Positions 1-11,053 are shown, counted from the first letter of the stretch. The stretch: 64,000 nt of DNA from Citrus sinensis (GCF_022201045.2 NC_068557.1:29737501-29801500), one strand, 5' to 3'. Numbers and translations are program-made. The notes: generated from the letters alone by a model not told the origin.

Positions 1-1
1 G

Positions 2-859
2 TTGGTGATGCAAGGCAGGATTGATGAAGCAAGATTAGTACTTTCAAAAACGAATGAGAGTGTTAAAGAAGTGGAGGAAAGGTTGGCAGAAATACAAGTA
101 GCTGCTGGGAGTGATAATGCCGAGAAAAATGAAGAAAAAGCTGTGTGGCGTGAAATCATAAATCCTTCGCCTGCTGTTAGACGAATGCTGATTACAGGTT
201 GTGGAATCCAATGCTTCCAGCAGATTACAGGTATTGATGCAACTGTCTATTATAGCCCCACTATTTTTAAAGGAGCTGGCATCAAAGGCAATAATGAGCT
301 TCTTGCGGCAACCGTTGCTGTTGGGTTTACCAAAACAATTTTCATCTTAATAGCTATAATTCTTATCGATAAAGTGGGTAGGAAACCTTTGCTTTATGTG
401 AGCACGATCGGCATGACCATTTGCTTGCTTAGTCTAAGCCTTTCTCTAACATTTTTGGGGAATGGACAACTAGGGATTGCATTGGCAATCTTATCAGTTT
501 GTGGCAATGTAGCTTTCTTCTCTGTAGGAATTGGCCCTGTTTGTTGGGTTTTGTCATCTGAAATCTTCCCTCTAAGATTGCGAGCTCAAGCTTCAGCTCT
601 TGGAGCAGTGGGGAGTAGGGTCAGTAGTGGTGCAATCGCTATGTCATTCCTCTCTGTGTCTCATGCAATCACCGTGGGAGGAACTTTCTTTGTGTTTTCA
701 CTGATTTCAGCTCTCTCCGTTGCTTTTGTCTATAAATGTGTCCCAGAAACCAAGGGAAAATCCTTGGAACAAATAGAAATGCTCTTTCAAGATGAGAGGG
801 AATGGCCAGTAGGTGAGGTGGAATTGGGAGATACTGAGCGTCTTGTGGAAAATCGATAG
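2..859 (+). CDS. Polyol/monosaccharide transporter, PLT4-like (3' part only)
   Basis: This is the C-terminal 285 residues of a major facilitator sugar transporter. The reading frame is already open at base 2 and continues off the left edge, so the N-terminal half is missing. Family hallmarks are visible: an early SPRW-loop-like stretch (LVMQGR), a GIQCFQQITG segment typical of the seventh membrane helix, VGRKPLLYVS in the loop after helix 8, and PETKGKSLEQIE after the last helix. Several hydrophobic segments between residues 60 and 250 fit helices 7 to 12. Members are proton symporters that move polyols or monosaccharides across the plasma membrane. From memory the helix-7 region resembles Arabidopsis PLT4 (At2g20780) more than PLT5 or PLT6. 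This part is a single exon ending in TAG. The family call is firm; the subgroup and substrate are inferred. Confidence 0.9.
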   Translation: MVMQGRIDEARLVLSKTNESVKEVEERLAEIQVAAGSDNAEKNEEKAVWREIINPSPAVRRMLITGCGIQCFQQITGIDATVYYSPTIFKGAGIKGNNELLAATVAVGFTKTIFILIAIILIDKVGRKPLLYVSTIGMTICLLSLSLSLTFLGNGQLGIALAILSVCGNVAFFSVGIGPVCWVLSSEIFPLRLRAQASALGAVGSRVSSGAIAMSFLSVSHAITVGGTFFVFSLISALSVAFVYKCVPETKGKSLEQIEMLFQDEREWPVGEVELGDTERLVENR

Positions 860-3592
860 TGGGGGCATTCTTGATTGCTAAACGAAAAAAGGAAATTAAA
901 ATTCATATAACAGGCTAGAGGAGTGCTTTCATTTCTTAAACTTGTCATCACTAGAGACTTATTCTCAAGCTCAAAGGGATTTCATTTTTAAAGTATTCCT
1001 TCATAGACCATTGCTGCCACGGGTACAATTTATAGAATTTGCAAAAAAAAACTTCTGGAAAAAATTGTCATCTGGACTTTCAGTTTTGTATTTTATGCCA
1101 TTATTTTTGTAACTTGTTTGTATCTCACGCAGATTGCATTTATAGCACAAAGTATATATGTACAATTCTTCTCATCCCTTTACTGAAACTAGCTATGTGA
1201 GAACTTGGAACATTGGCATTTGGCACGTGTTTGTACGGCAACAAGCTGAAAAAATGGAAAAGAAATTTCTGTCTATTCCAAATTTGGCACGTATGACTGA
1301 CATTTACTGCAATGAGTACTTATCTGTTCGCCTCCAAATTCTTCTTTTACTGTTGCCGCAGCCTAAAATGTTAACCAACACATTCATCTAAATGGTAACT
1401 AACTATAAATATAAAGACCAGTCAATTTTTTTTTTTAATTTTATAAGTATATATTACAATCTGAGAGGTCTATTGGGATTTTAGATAAGTAGATTTATAG
1501 TGCAATCAAGATGTCTACTAAGACTAACATGTAAACATATCTTGTTTTATTGACATCATCACTAACATTTCCATTGTGAACGGGTAAAAGCCCCTTAATT
1601 AATATCTCAATATTATTGTGAGCACCGGCCCACTATTGAGCTACTAGCCCAATAATATTAGGACCAGTTAACTTTTAACTCTGGAAATTAATATTATTGT
1701 TCCTTCCCTTCCAAATGTGAATAATTGGCTAAAGGGAGCATAACTGAAGGGAAAGAACATAAAAATCACATGGCTGGAGATCAGAATAATACAAAAGAAA
1801 ATAACAGTCCACATAGGTACTCTTGCTTCAGAATAAATGTACTTTGGTCCACAACTTAAAGGTAGCTAAGAAGCAGCATCTTTGCTTTACACACCACAAA
1901 TTAAGCCACTCTATTCATCCCAAGCTTTCATCAAACAATGTTAAATTGCAGGAGTGAATGCTGAAGAAAATATGAAGCCATGTGCACCCTCCATGAATTG
2001 CTGCACCACAACAGTAACGAACGTGGATTGCACTCTGTAAACCCATAAGAAATAGAATTTGAAGATGGGTTCAGGAGGAAATTAAATGAAGACATTAATG
2101 AAATGTCAGGCTTTTGCCTTTGACAGTCCAAATTATCTCATCATCAGATTTTATTCTTTTTTCTCCCTTAAATCTTTGCTAATGCTAAGGTTGAACGTCT
2201 ACTAATTTGCAGACAAAAGAAAGAAGAGAAGTCCTGACCATGATAAAATTGAAGGGTTTTAGTCCTTTCATTAAACTTTGATTTATTGTTTACCCTTCTA
2301 ATTTACATCAAATATACACATTTTGTCTTGCTCCTGTCAAGCCCTGCCAATTGTCATGCCCATGGCTGATCATCAATTCATGATGCTCTGGACAATCAGC
2401 GAGAAGTTTGTGCTTTTAACTATCCAGGACCAAATGACAGTAGATACGTCACCAAATCTGTATGTGATAAGCCAATAAATTTTCTGGAAAACCCCATCGT
2501 ATTTTTCCGGGAAAACCCATCATAATATGATATCATATTCACATGCAATGGTTAAAAAATAAAAATAAATAAATAAATAAAATTATGAAACATGTAAGCT
2601 GGTATCACTCCACAGACATGACACAACTAACCATACTAAGAAGATGGGCAATATTTCTTTATTCATTGACTTAAACACAGAATATTTTTGTGTTTCTGCC
2701 TCGATCATGCTAGGTGATGACTATATGAAAACATTTTTTTTTTTAATTGACGTTTTCATTAAATATAACTTAAAGATCTAATGACAGAATAGGTACTGAA
2801 TCTTCTATTCATGAATCACATAATTAATACCTGATCTTAATATCTAAGAATCATACGTCAACCGTAGAATACTAGATCAGATATAATCGATTAGTAGCTT
2901 ATTAATTTAACCATTCATGTTGCTTTGTTATTGCTGACCGAGTATTGTTGAAAATTTCCAAAGTCTTATATTGACGTTGAGGATGCAAGTAAAAAGCTTA
3001 AATTAAACTTATGATGGGCGTGGAGATAATGCCAAAGGGCAGGTGCCCATATTGATTGGGAGTTGAAATATCACTTTCATTACTTGTTTATTTATTAATT
3101 GTGATATGGCCTCTAAAGATAACTTCTTTCCTTATGTTCCTGGTTAGCAGTCATTCTATAATTTCCAGAACTTAAGAATCAAATGCTCATTAAGTTGTTT
3201 CTCACTAAAGTTAAGTTAGAAAGAATCAAATCAATTTTTTAATGCTCAAGCAATTAATTAAAAGCTCATATTATTGCATTATTTTCTATTATGTGTTCAT
3301 AACCACTTGTAAATATACGTTGATCAATCGATATTAACTAGATAGCATACACAAAAGGGGAAAAAAAATTAAAAAGATCAAGGAGAGAAATAATGATTGA
3401 ATTATTTTGAATCAGTAGTCTTCTTACAACTATAAGCCATTTACATACAGCAAATCTGAATATGTGAAAAACAAACGATGATGATAGACACTCTTAACAG
3501 ATAAGAAAAGAGAAGAAAAATAAAATTTATTCTAAATAATCACAAGTTATGTGAACAGGAGACAATTACAAATTGTCCTATTTATACCGTAC
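860..3592. other. Spacer between transporter and glycosyltransferase genes
   Basis: AT-rich spacer that must hold the 3' UTRs of the two convergent flanking genes. The short open frames here (for example 1158-1391 and 1931-2131) show no recognisable domain or splice context, so I do not call them genes. I see a short (AAAT)n run near 2560 and several poly-A/T runs. Confidence 0.6.
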
Positions 3593-4930
3593 TCACAAAG
3601 TTGACAGTGAAGAATTGCAGAAGATACAAGAGGCCAAAATTAAACGATTGACAATGCTCCCATCTTCAACTTTAAGCAATTTACTTTGTCTGTTCCACAA
3701 ATGCACAGTGAAACTTTGCCTGTTAATAAGCTCGAGCTTCTTATGCAACAATTTTGAATGCTGCTCACTTCTAGGCCCCAGGAAAAAACTTCGAACTCTT
3801 CTCCAATCAACCGGATAAAATGCAGAAGGTGGCAGCACGGTGAAGTTGAATCCAGGTCTCCCGTTCACTCTAGCAACAACTCTTGACACCAAATAAGGAC
3901 CATTGTGACCCCACTTGTTGCCATCAAATGTGAGTGTAAATTCTTGTATGAACTTGTGCAGCAACGGATGATTCTTATCAAAAATCAACACAGCATTATT
4001 CAACCTGGTCCAATTCTTTGTTTCAGAATCCACCGTTTGAGCTCCGATTGTATTTCTCAATTTTGATAAATTCTTCAAAACTATAACATCTGTGTCTAAA
4101 TATATACCACCAAACTTGTATAACAAAGTAAGCCTAAGCAAATTTGACAAGTTTTGACCCAAAGAAATCAACCCAGGATCAACATTCCCTTTCTTCAATC
4201 TATTAAACCACTCTTGTGCATAAGTATTCTTGAAAATATAATCATAATCAGGCTTAACTGCAATCACTTTAAAACCGTTATCCAAAAATTGCTTAAAAAT
4301 AAGTCTTCCTTTTCTTGAATCCAATGAATTTGACACCATAACCAAACAAGCATTTGGATGTGACTTATACAAACTTTCTAAAGCAAGAAATTCTCGACCA
4401 CCAAATGACTCAAGTGAAGAAATCCAAGTCATAAAAAACTTTATCTTACACGAAGAATTCTGAAAAAAGCCCTTAACTATAGCGGAAAATCTCCTTGATT
4501 TAGCTCCCAAACGAGGAATCTTGAACTTGACTCTCCTGTTACGCGCTTTTTTGGGCCTAGAAGCCAAATAACTGTTCATGGGCACCAGTGAAAAGTTCTG
4601 TTTTTGATATGGAGGCAAATGGGTCTTTGGAATCACAGGTGGATTCTCTTCTCTCAATACATACAAAGCAGAAGAAGCGAACTTTGGAAGTGACTCTCCT
4701 GCAACTTTTTCCGGCGGGAATTTGGCGGGTACCGGGGAGATTCTGGCGGGAAAAGAAGGGATGTCGATATAAAAGACAAACGAGCCATTATAAACTAAGA
4801 GGAGGATAAGAAGAAGAGCGAGAAGTGAAGTGGGTAAGCAAAAGAGAAAAGCGAAGAAAGATCTTTTGATGTTTTGCAAACGGTGAAGAAAGTAGAGAAA
4901 ATTGTGATAAAGTTTGGTTATTTGACACAT
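3593..4930 (-). CDS. Alpha-1,4-glycosyltransferase-like protein, type II membrane, DXD motif
   Basis: Intronless gene for about 445 residues. The open frame extends 12 codons upstream to 4966 but begins there with TTG; the first ATG is at 4930, so I start there. Residues about 25-47 form one long hydrophobic anchor after a short basic cytosolic tail, as expected for a Golgi type II glycosyltransferase. A stem region rich in Pro, Lys and Arg follows. The catalytic part contains GGIYLDTDVIVLKNL with the metal and nucleotide-sugar binding DTD at about residues 279-281. The C-terminal third (FNFTVLPPSAFYPVDWRRV, then HLWNRQSK) matches the Gb3-synthase-like conserved region. Plant relatives are the At4g19900/At2g38150 group, often labelled lactosylceramide 4-alpha-galactosyltransferase by homology. 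Donor and acceptor are unknown, and plants lack the animal globoside pathway, so that label should not be taken literally. Confidence 0.9.
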   Translation of the reverse strand: MCQITKLYHNFLYFLHRLQNIKRSFFAFLFCLPTSLLALLLILLLVYNGSFVFYIDIPSFPARISPVPAKFPPEKVAGESLPKFASSALYVLREENPPVIPKTHLPPYQKQNFSLVPMNSYLASRPKKARNRRVKFKIPRLGAKSRRFSAIVKGFFQNSSCKIKFFMTWISSLESFGGREFLALESLYKSHPNACLVMVSNSLDSRKGRLIFKQFLDNGFKVIAVKPDYDYIFKNTYAQEWFNRLKKGNVDPGLISLGQNLSNLLRLTLLYKFGGIYLDTDVIVLKNLSKLRNTIGAQTVDSETKNWTRLNNAVLIFDKNHPLLHKFIQEFTLTFDGNKWGHNGPYLVSRVVARVNGRPGFNFTVLPPSAFYPVDWRRVRSFFLGPRSEQHSKLLHKKLELINRQSFTVHLWNRQSKLLKVEDGSIVNRLILASCIFCNSSLSTL

Positions 4931-5988
4931 TATTATGCGTTTCTTTGTTGCATCAAAAAGAAACAAAAGTTTGTTTTTGGGGTCTTTGAAAGTTTGGTTT
5001 GGTAATCAGGAACTGGTAGTGTAATTAATGAGAAGCTTAAAATTTGCAGAGATTTAATGGGAGAAGGGAGAAGATTTTAATGGATTGGAGGAGGCGGCAA
5101 AACATGAAAAAGATTGAATTGTTTTTATATTTGTTTGGACTTTGGACATTGGGAACCAAAAATGTGAAAGCAAGTGGGGGTTTATGTACTTATAGTTTAG
5201 TTCACTTTTCTCCTTTCATTATTGTGTCCTGAGTAGAGAGAGAACAAGAAAGTGCAGTTAAGTAAGTTTCATTTATGGGTTTATAAGTTGCAACTCAAAT
5301 AACTTTACTGATAGATGTCATGTGACTTGTGACTTGCAAGGTGGAACCCAAATAACTTTTAATCCTTCTATCTCTGTACAAATTATTGTAGTTAGTTGTT
5401 GACCCTTCTTGAATTACATAATATCTAATTTACATTTTTTTTTTATAATTCAATGGTTGGTTGGTAAATAATTAAAAAAAATTATGAGAAATTAATTTTA
5501 AGTCAATTATAAATTACAAAAAATAATCTAACTTAAGAATTGTCTCGATGATTCTCTACTTAAAATTTCTTATACTGATATGCCATCATACTAAAATAAA
5601 ATGACTTGTTTGTAAAAGCACATCAATTATTGGGACGTCATTACGAACATTCAAGTGTCCCTTCTTCAATGCTTTCTTAATCTCTTAATTAGTTTCTGGT
5701 ACAAAATTCTCTTATATTAATTAATTCATGGAGAGGGATTGATGGGGGATTATTGACCTTGAAATTGATAGAGGACACAATTGATGTTTTGCATATTTTA
5801 TCTCTAAATTGTGAGAATCTTCTATTGCAAGTAGCATTTAACTTATTGAAATAGTTCTTGACTTTTCAAAGAGGATGATCTCATGACCATAATCTTCACG
5901 TAAACTTTTCTTGGTGGTAATCAATTACTTCTTAGCTTTGTTATAACTTGAATGGATTTCATTTCATTCTAATAAATAAAGGAAAATG

Positions 5989-6150
5989 TTAAGTTACAGT
6001 TGGCTATAACTTACAGTCTATTTAAAGCATACAAACAATAATGAACAGACAATGAGATTCACATGAGTTTTGTATGAACTGTAAGTTACAATAATGAACA
6101 GATAATGAGATTCACATAAGTTACATAAGCTGTAACTTAACAAGATCCAT
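5989..6150. repeat. Small foldback repeat with internal direct repeat
   Basis: GTTAAGTTACAG near 5989 is the reverse complement of CTGTAACTTAAC near 6139. Inside, a 33-bp unit (AATAATGAACAGA.AATGAG...) occurs twice, starting near 6039 and 6087. It looks like a MITE about 160 bp long, but I could not identify a target-site duplication. Confidence 0.45.
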
Positions 6151-7413
6151 AAATAAAACTTCTCAATCTTTGTTATTTCATTTCATGGAAAAATAAAATT
6201 ATGTTCAACGTAAGGAAAAAAAAAAAAAAAAAAGGAGAAAAGCAAAATAATCAAAGTAAAACCATTTAAAAAAAATCAGTATCCATATACCACGCTATAA
6301 ATGAAGGAATCAATTAAAAACATTATTTTACCTCTTTTCAGGTTTAACTGAAAAAAGATTAAAACAATAAATAAATGATAGTTTTATTAAAGTCGTCTAT
6401 TGTTGATATTTTAATATAAATTCTCCCCAACTCATTTTTTAAAATGGAAGCATTAGAATTATGAATCTGAAAATGCAGTCTCAATTAGATGCCTGCACAA
6501 ACTTTTGTTCATTATAAACTGCCATTGGAATTTGGGTTGTCGCCACTCGCCAATCAAATTCGGCGGATAAAATAGATTTAGTGATAAGCTCACTCTTTTG
6601 CTAGCTTCTTAAAAAGAAATAATTAATAGTTATTGAATAAAAATATAAAATTAATTAAATCTTAACCTTATATTATTATATATGCATGATTGGCAGAAAA
6701 TAATAAAGAGTTGGGACCTGTTTGGATCCAAATCCAACGAGGATGCATTTTGTAACAATTTGTTGACTTTTCAAATTTAATTCCCATGCAGATAATGTTT
6801 TAAATTAATTTAAATAATCTACATACTTAAATCACGATATCGACCGTCACTTTAATATATATATATATACATATATGCCAGATAAACGCGATTAGAAACA
6901 TATTGTTTAGTAATTAATACGTATACCAACCTTGTTACAAACAATCGTCTTCGAATGTGATGTGACCACCGTTGATTCCAAAAGTCTTGCTACATTAATT
7001 TATTTTTTAATTTCTTTCTTCTTGTTATTAAATAAAAAATAAATAGAAGAAAGTAGAAGAAGACTAGTTGTAAATGGCTTATTTATTAAAAAATAATAAT
7101 TCTAATAAAAGTGAAATAAAATTTAAATCGAATTTGCAAAAAAAAAAATCAAATTTATGTCCTATTCATTCAAAAATATCTAATTCAACTAGATTTGATT
7201 AAATCTAATTTAATCCTATTTAATACTGTTGTATTTTCTGTTTGTCAAAGTAATAATTTTTTTGTTAAAGACGTGAGCGATAATTGAAATGAGTATAGAA
7301 TAAAATGGCCATAATATGGTTTTCATTTTTTCAGCTTGCCAACAAAATAAGACTCCCCTAACATTCAAGATTACACTAGAAATTGCCACTTGGGTTTGTG
7401 CCCCGGTGGTGAA

Positions 7414-7453
7414 CCATTGCCCTTAAAGTCAAGCATGACTATAAGGGCAATGG
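7414..7453. repeat. 18-bp stem hairpin next to a B-box-like motif (SINE-like relic)
   Basis: The arm CCATTGCCCTTAAAGTCA (7414-7431) pairs with TGACTATAAGGGCAATGG (7436-7453) with one mismatch and a 4-base loop. Immediately after comes GGCTCGAGTCC (7452-7462), one base off the RNA polymerase III B-box consensus. This could be a relic of a tRNA-derived SINE. The A-box is poor, so the call is tentative. Confidence 0.4.
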
Positions 7454-7751
7454 CTCGAGTCCCCACGGACTCAAACTCTCTCAATTAATTATAATTGTGT
7501 GGAGATTGCTTATAACGTCTTTCTCCCTTCAAAATATGAGTGGAGTAGAGACATCCTTCTCCCTTGAGTGATATTTGGCTGGGCATGTACTTCATAGAAT
7601 AAAAATGTAATAATGTAAGTCTCATGTATATATCTGATTATAAATATCAGTGAACATGTATATTTTGGTATCAACGTAGAATCAACATTATAGCAAACTG
7701 ACTCTCTAATTATATAGTATGAATCTATATATTTTCTTATTAAATATAGGA

Positions 7752-8500
7752 AAAATATTTGTTTAGTTACTATATCTTGAGTTAAGTGTTCGTTTAGTCT
7801 CTTTATTTAAAGAATATCTCAAGACGCTCATACTGTTAAACATGTTAAATTCCTACTCTTATGTTTTCTTTTCATTTATAATAATACCCTTATAATAAAA
7901 TTATTGGAAATGTTAACAAAAAGGGAAAAAAATAATAATTTATTAAATTTACATGAAAAGTAATATAAAAAATTTGCACAACTTTATATTATTATTTTAC
8001 TTTTAAGATCAATTTGGTAAATTAATTTTTTATAAAAATAATTATTAGTACGATTGTTATAAGAATATAAAACATTACTTTCAATTGATTGATATTAATT
8101 AATTTATAAATAATTATTAGTAAGATTGTTGCACATGTATAAAAATACTAGTTCCTACACTGATACTTATTAGTTAATTTACTAATAAATAATTATTAGT
8201 CAAATTGCTAATTAAATATTCTATAGAAAAATCAATTGATATTAAGGATATTTTTGGAAGGATATCATTGTAAAAATATAACATATTTAATTGTAAGAGT
8301 ATTTTTTATTTATTAGTCAAATTGCTAATTAAATATTCTATAGAAAAATCAATTGATATTAAGGATATTTTTGGAAGGATATCATTGTAAAAATATAACA
8401 TATTTAATTGTAAGAGTATTTTAAGATATTTTTAAAAATTTAAGGATTAAACGAACACTTAAGTTATAATATAAAAACTAAACCAAAAATTTTTAGTCAT
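7752..8500. repeat. Long terminal-inverted-repeat element, about 0.75 kb
   Basis: The segment starting near 7752 (TATTTGTTTAGTTAC..., with TTAAGTGTTCGTTTA inside) recurs as its reverse complement at about 8425-8500. Similarity extends over roughly 75 bp, with the shared core TTAAGTGTTCGTTTA exact. No protein is encoded. I could not fix target-site duplications, so the exact ends and superfamily are open. A perfect 117-bp duplication lies inside. Confidence 0.6.
8194..8422. repeat. Perfect 117-bp tandem duplication
   Basis: The unit beginning TATTAGTCAAATTGCTAA at 8194 starts again at 8311 and continues without a mismatch to about 8422, where the copies diverge. The lack of divergence suggests a recent event. 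It sits inside the inverted-repeat element 7752-8500. Confidence 0.9.
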
Positions 8501-8658
8501 TATAACTTAAAGTATAAATTTAGAGATTTTTCTTTTCATTAACTCATGCATCATTAAAGATTGAATCAATCTAGGATGTGGGTATTACGAAAACCGCACG
8601 TTTCCATAAATAAAATACCTCTATTGTTAAAAATTAATGAAATTTCAAATAGTTTAGT

Positions 8659-9130
8659 TAGAGATGACAAAAAAGTTTGGGCTTGGCCCGGCCCATAAAG
8701 GACTCGTTCAGGCTCGCAGACTTTAGACCCAGCCTGCAGTGAATGAGCCTAGTCATGGGTTGAAAATTTAAAAACCTATAGTAGATGGGCCTGGATATAG
8801 ACCCATGGGAAAAACATATTTTATAAATAAAATTTTTTATTTTTATATATTATGGGCATTATATTTTAAATTTTATATATTTTATATTTTTTGTATTTAA
8901 TTATTAGCCTATTATGTATTGTATAATCAATTAATCATATTTAATTTAAGTGTTCTTTTATTTTTTCTATTTTAAATTCTATTAAAAATTTATTTAAAAA
9001 AAAATTATCTGAGCCCAGACCCGGCCCGGACCGATGAACTTTAGGCTCAAGCCTGGCCCATCTAAATATAGACGGACTTGGATCTGCTGTTAATAGCTTG
9101 GGCCTTCCCAGCCCTTAAATTGCCATCCTA
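8659..9130. mobile_element. Non-autonomous hAT-type element, 472 bp
   Basis: The left end TAGAGATGACAA and the reverse complement of the right end, TAGGATGGCAAT, form short imperfect terminal inverted repeats of hAT style. The flanks are AGTTTAGT (8651-8658) and AGTTCAGT (9131-9138), an 8-bp target-site duplication with one mismatch. Subterminal regions are rich in GGCCCGGCCC-type sequence. No transposase is encoded, so it is a MITE-like derivative. Confidence 0.75.
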
Positions 9131-9298
9131 AGTTCAGTCAAAATAAAAGATATAGAAAAATTGTCCTGATGACTGGAAAGCAGAAGACAGTGACATTATC
9201 GACTTGTGAAAAGATACTCTCACTCACTCACCGCTCTTTGCCTTTATAGAAGAGATCGGGTAGCTAAAAACACAGAAACATTAACTGCTTGCGGAAAA

Positions 9299-11053
9299 AT
9301 GGATCAAATTGAGCACAAGTTCATCAAAGTACAAGGCCTGAACCTTCACATCGCCGAGGCCGGAGCAGGTTTTTCAGTCATCACTTTATCATGCACCCAG
9401 GCTGCCGCTACCTGACAATATCTATATATATATATATATACACACACACACAATTCTTAATCAAATTAACATTCATGCAGATGCAGATGCACATGTGGTG
9501 GTGTTCTTGCATGGATTCCCTGAGATATGGTACTCGTGGCGGCATCAGATGGTGGGTGTGGCCACTGCTGGCTTCAGGGCCATTGCTCCTGATTGCAGAG
9601 GGTACGGCCTCTCCGACCCACCTGCTGAACCTGAAAAAACCTCTTTTCAGGACATGGTAGATGATCTCCTCGCCATTTTGGATCATCTCGGACTAGCTAA
9701 GGTTACTATATATCTTTCCCAGCTAGCCTCTATGTTCAATATTAGGATATGTTTCATTACTAATTTCAATAGTTTATACGTTTGATTGAAAAGTGAAAAC
9801 AGTAGTTTAGTTGGTTCAACTGGCAATTGCTCTTGGAGCGTTACAAAAGAAAGGTCTGAGGTTCTAATCTCCTTCACATTGGGGTAGGATTTTTCATATT
9901 TTGTAGTTTTTTCATTTCCAGGTGCCCTTTAGTAAAAACTATATAGCTACTATAGAAGAGGGAGAGGGAGAGGGAGAGGGAGATATATATATACATATGC
10001 CTACCTTTGTGGTAGAACCATATATTGATGCTTCAGGCCTAATGATTTTGGCTCTCTACATATATTGTATAGGTTTTTCTTGTTGCAAAAGATTTTGGAG
10101 CTCTGACTGCATACATGTTTGCAATTCAACACCAAGAGAGGGTCTCTGGGGTAATTACCTTGGGAGTGCCAATTTTACCTCCTGGTCCGATTGAATTCCA
10201 CAAATACCTTCCTGAAGGTTTTTACATATCAAGATGGCAGGTGTAATATATATGCTGGCTTGCAGCTTCATTGCTAATTAGTTAAGACTTAATTAATGTG
10301 ACTCTTTAATTTAATCTGCTTTGTAAATTTGATGCTCTACTTAATTAGGAACCTGGACGAGCAGAAGCTGATTTTGGCCGCCTTGATGCCAAGACAGTTG
10401 TAAGGAACATTTACATACTCTTCTCCAGAAGTGAAATACCCATAGCACCTGAAAACAAAGAGATCATGGATTTGGTGAGTGATTCAACTCCTCTGCCACC
10501 TTGGTTCACGGAGGAAGATCTCGCAGCTTATGGAGCCTTGTATGAGAAGTCTGGATTTCGAACTGCATTGCAAGTTCCATATAGGTGAAGCCTCAATCCT
10601 TGAACAGGATTAAGTTGTAGAATACTTATCAAATAAGGACATCAATCCATATGATAAAATTGAAATTGAATTTGAGGCTGAAAAACACTGTCACTTGATT
10701 TTGCAATTTTTATCAAATAAGGACATCAATCCATATGATAAAATTGAAATTGAATTTGAGGCTGAAAAACACTGTCACTTGATTTTGCAATTTTTTGTTA
10801 TAGGACCCTTCGTGAAAACTTCAGCACACCGGAAGTGACAGCAGTTAAAGTTCCAGCATTACTGATAATGGGGGACAAAGACTATTTCCTCAAATTTCCA
10901 GGGATTGAGGACTACATAAGAAGCGGCAAAGCGAAAGACCTTGTGCCCAATTTGGAGATCATACATTTGCCTGAAGGGAGCCATTTTGTTCAAGAGCAAT
11001 CACCAGAAGAAGTGAACCAGCTAATCCTCACCTTTCTCAACAAACATGTTTGA
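9299..11053 (+). CDS. Soluble epoxide hydrolase, copy 1
   Basis: Five exons (9299-9368, 9487-9701, 10073-10240, 10349-10584, 10804-11053) join in phase to give 312 residues, the usual length of plant soluble epoxide hydrolases. This alpha/beta-hydrolase opens epoxides to diols, typically fatty-acid epoxides in cutin and oxylipin metabolism, in the cytosol or peroxisome. Visible active-site parts are the oxyanion HGFP (32-35), nucleophile Asp102 in VAKDFG, cap tyrosines probably Tyr146 and Tyr216, the acid probably Asp256 in GDKD, and His290 in EGSHF. The elbow is odd: most plant enzymes have HDWG rather than KDFG. The start ATG agrees with copy 2; the frame upstream has no ATG. Exon 2 has tandem acceptors 6 bases apart, and intron 4 carries an 84-bp duplication. 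There is no obvious C-terminal peroxisome signal (it ends NKHV). Confidence 0.93.
9799..9880 (+). repeat. tRNA-like (SINE-type) sequence in intron 2 of hydrolase copy 1
   Basis: TAGTTTAGTTGG followed about 45 bases later by GGTTCTAATCTCC resembles degenerate A- and B-boxes of a polymerase III promoter. Copy 2 lacks it in the matching intron. It is probably a relic of a tRNA-derived SINE, not a working tRNA, since no acceptor stem is apparent. Confidence 0.3.
10627..10794. repeat. Perfect 84-bp tandem duplication in intron 4 of hydrolase copy 1
   Basis: Unit 10627-10710 (starting TATCAAATAAGGACATC) is repeated exactly at 10711-10794. The second copy ends a few bases before the exon 5 acceptor, so the polypyrimidine and branch-point region has been duplicated. 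Copy 2 has no such repeat. Confidence 0.93.

Larger units (their letters stand above)
4931..9298. other. Transposon-rich spacer upstream of the epoxide hydrolase cluster
   Basis: No gene is supported. This side of the glycosyltransferase holds its promoter. The rest is AT-rich and contains repeated sequence, listed separately: a small hairpin element near 6.0 kb, a tRNA-like hairpin near 7.4 kb, a long inverted-repeat element 7.75-8.50 kb with an internal 117-bp duplication, and an hAT-type element 8659-9130 ending about 170 bp before the first hydrolase start. Confidence 0.6.

Noticed and set aside
1931-2131. 66-codon minus-strand frame downstream of the transporter
   Set aside because: No domain, no splice or promoter context, and length within chance expectation for this composition.
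4931-4966. Twelve-codon N-terminal extension of the glycosyltransferase
   Set aside because: It begins with TTG; the first in-frame ATG is at 4930, which also leaves a sensible short cytosolic tail before the anchor.
9206-9298. N-terminal extension of epoxide hydrolase copy 1, possibly a targeting peptide
   Set aside because: The upstream frame begins with GTG, has no ATG before 9299, and the paralog starts at the position matching 9299.
9799-9880. Functional tRNA gene in hydrolase intron 2
   Set aside because: Only degenerate A/B-box similarity; no acceptor stem or anticodon arm could be paired, so it is listed only as a SINE-like relic.
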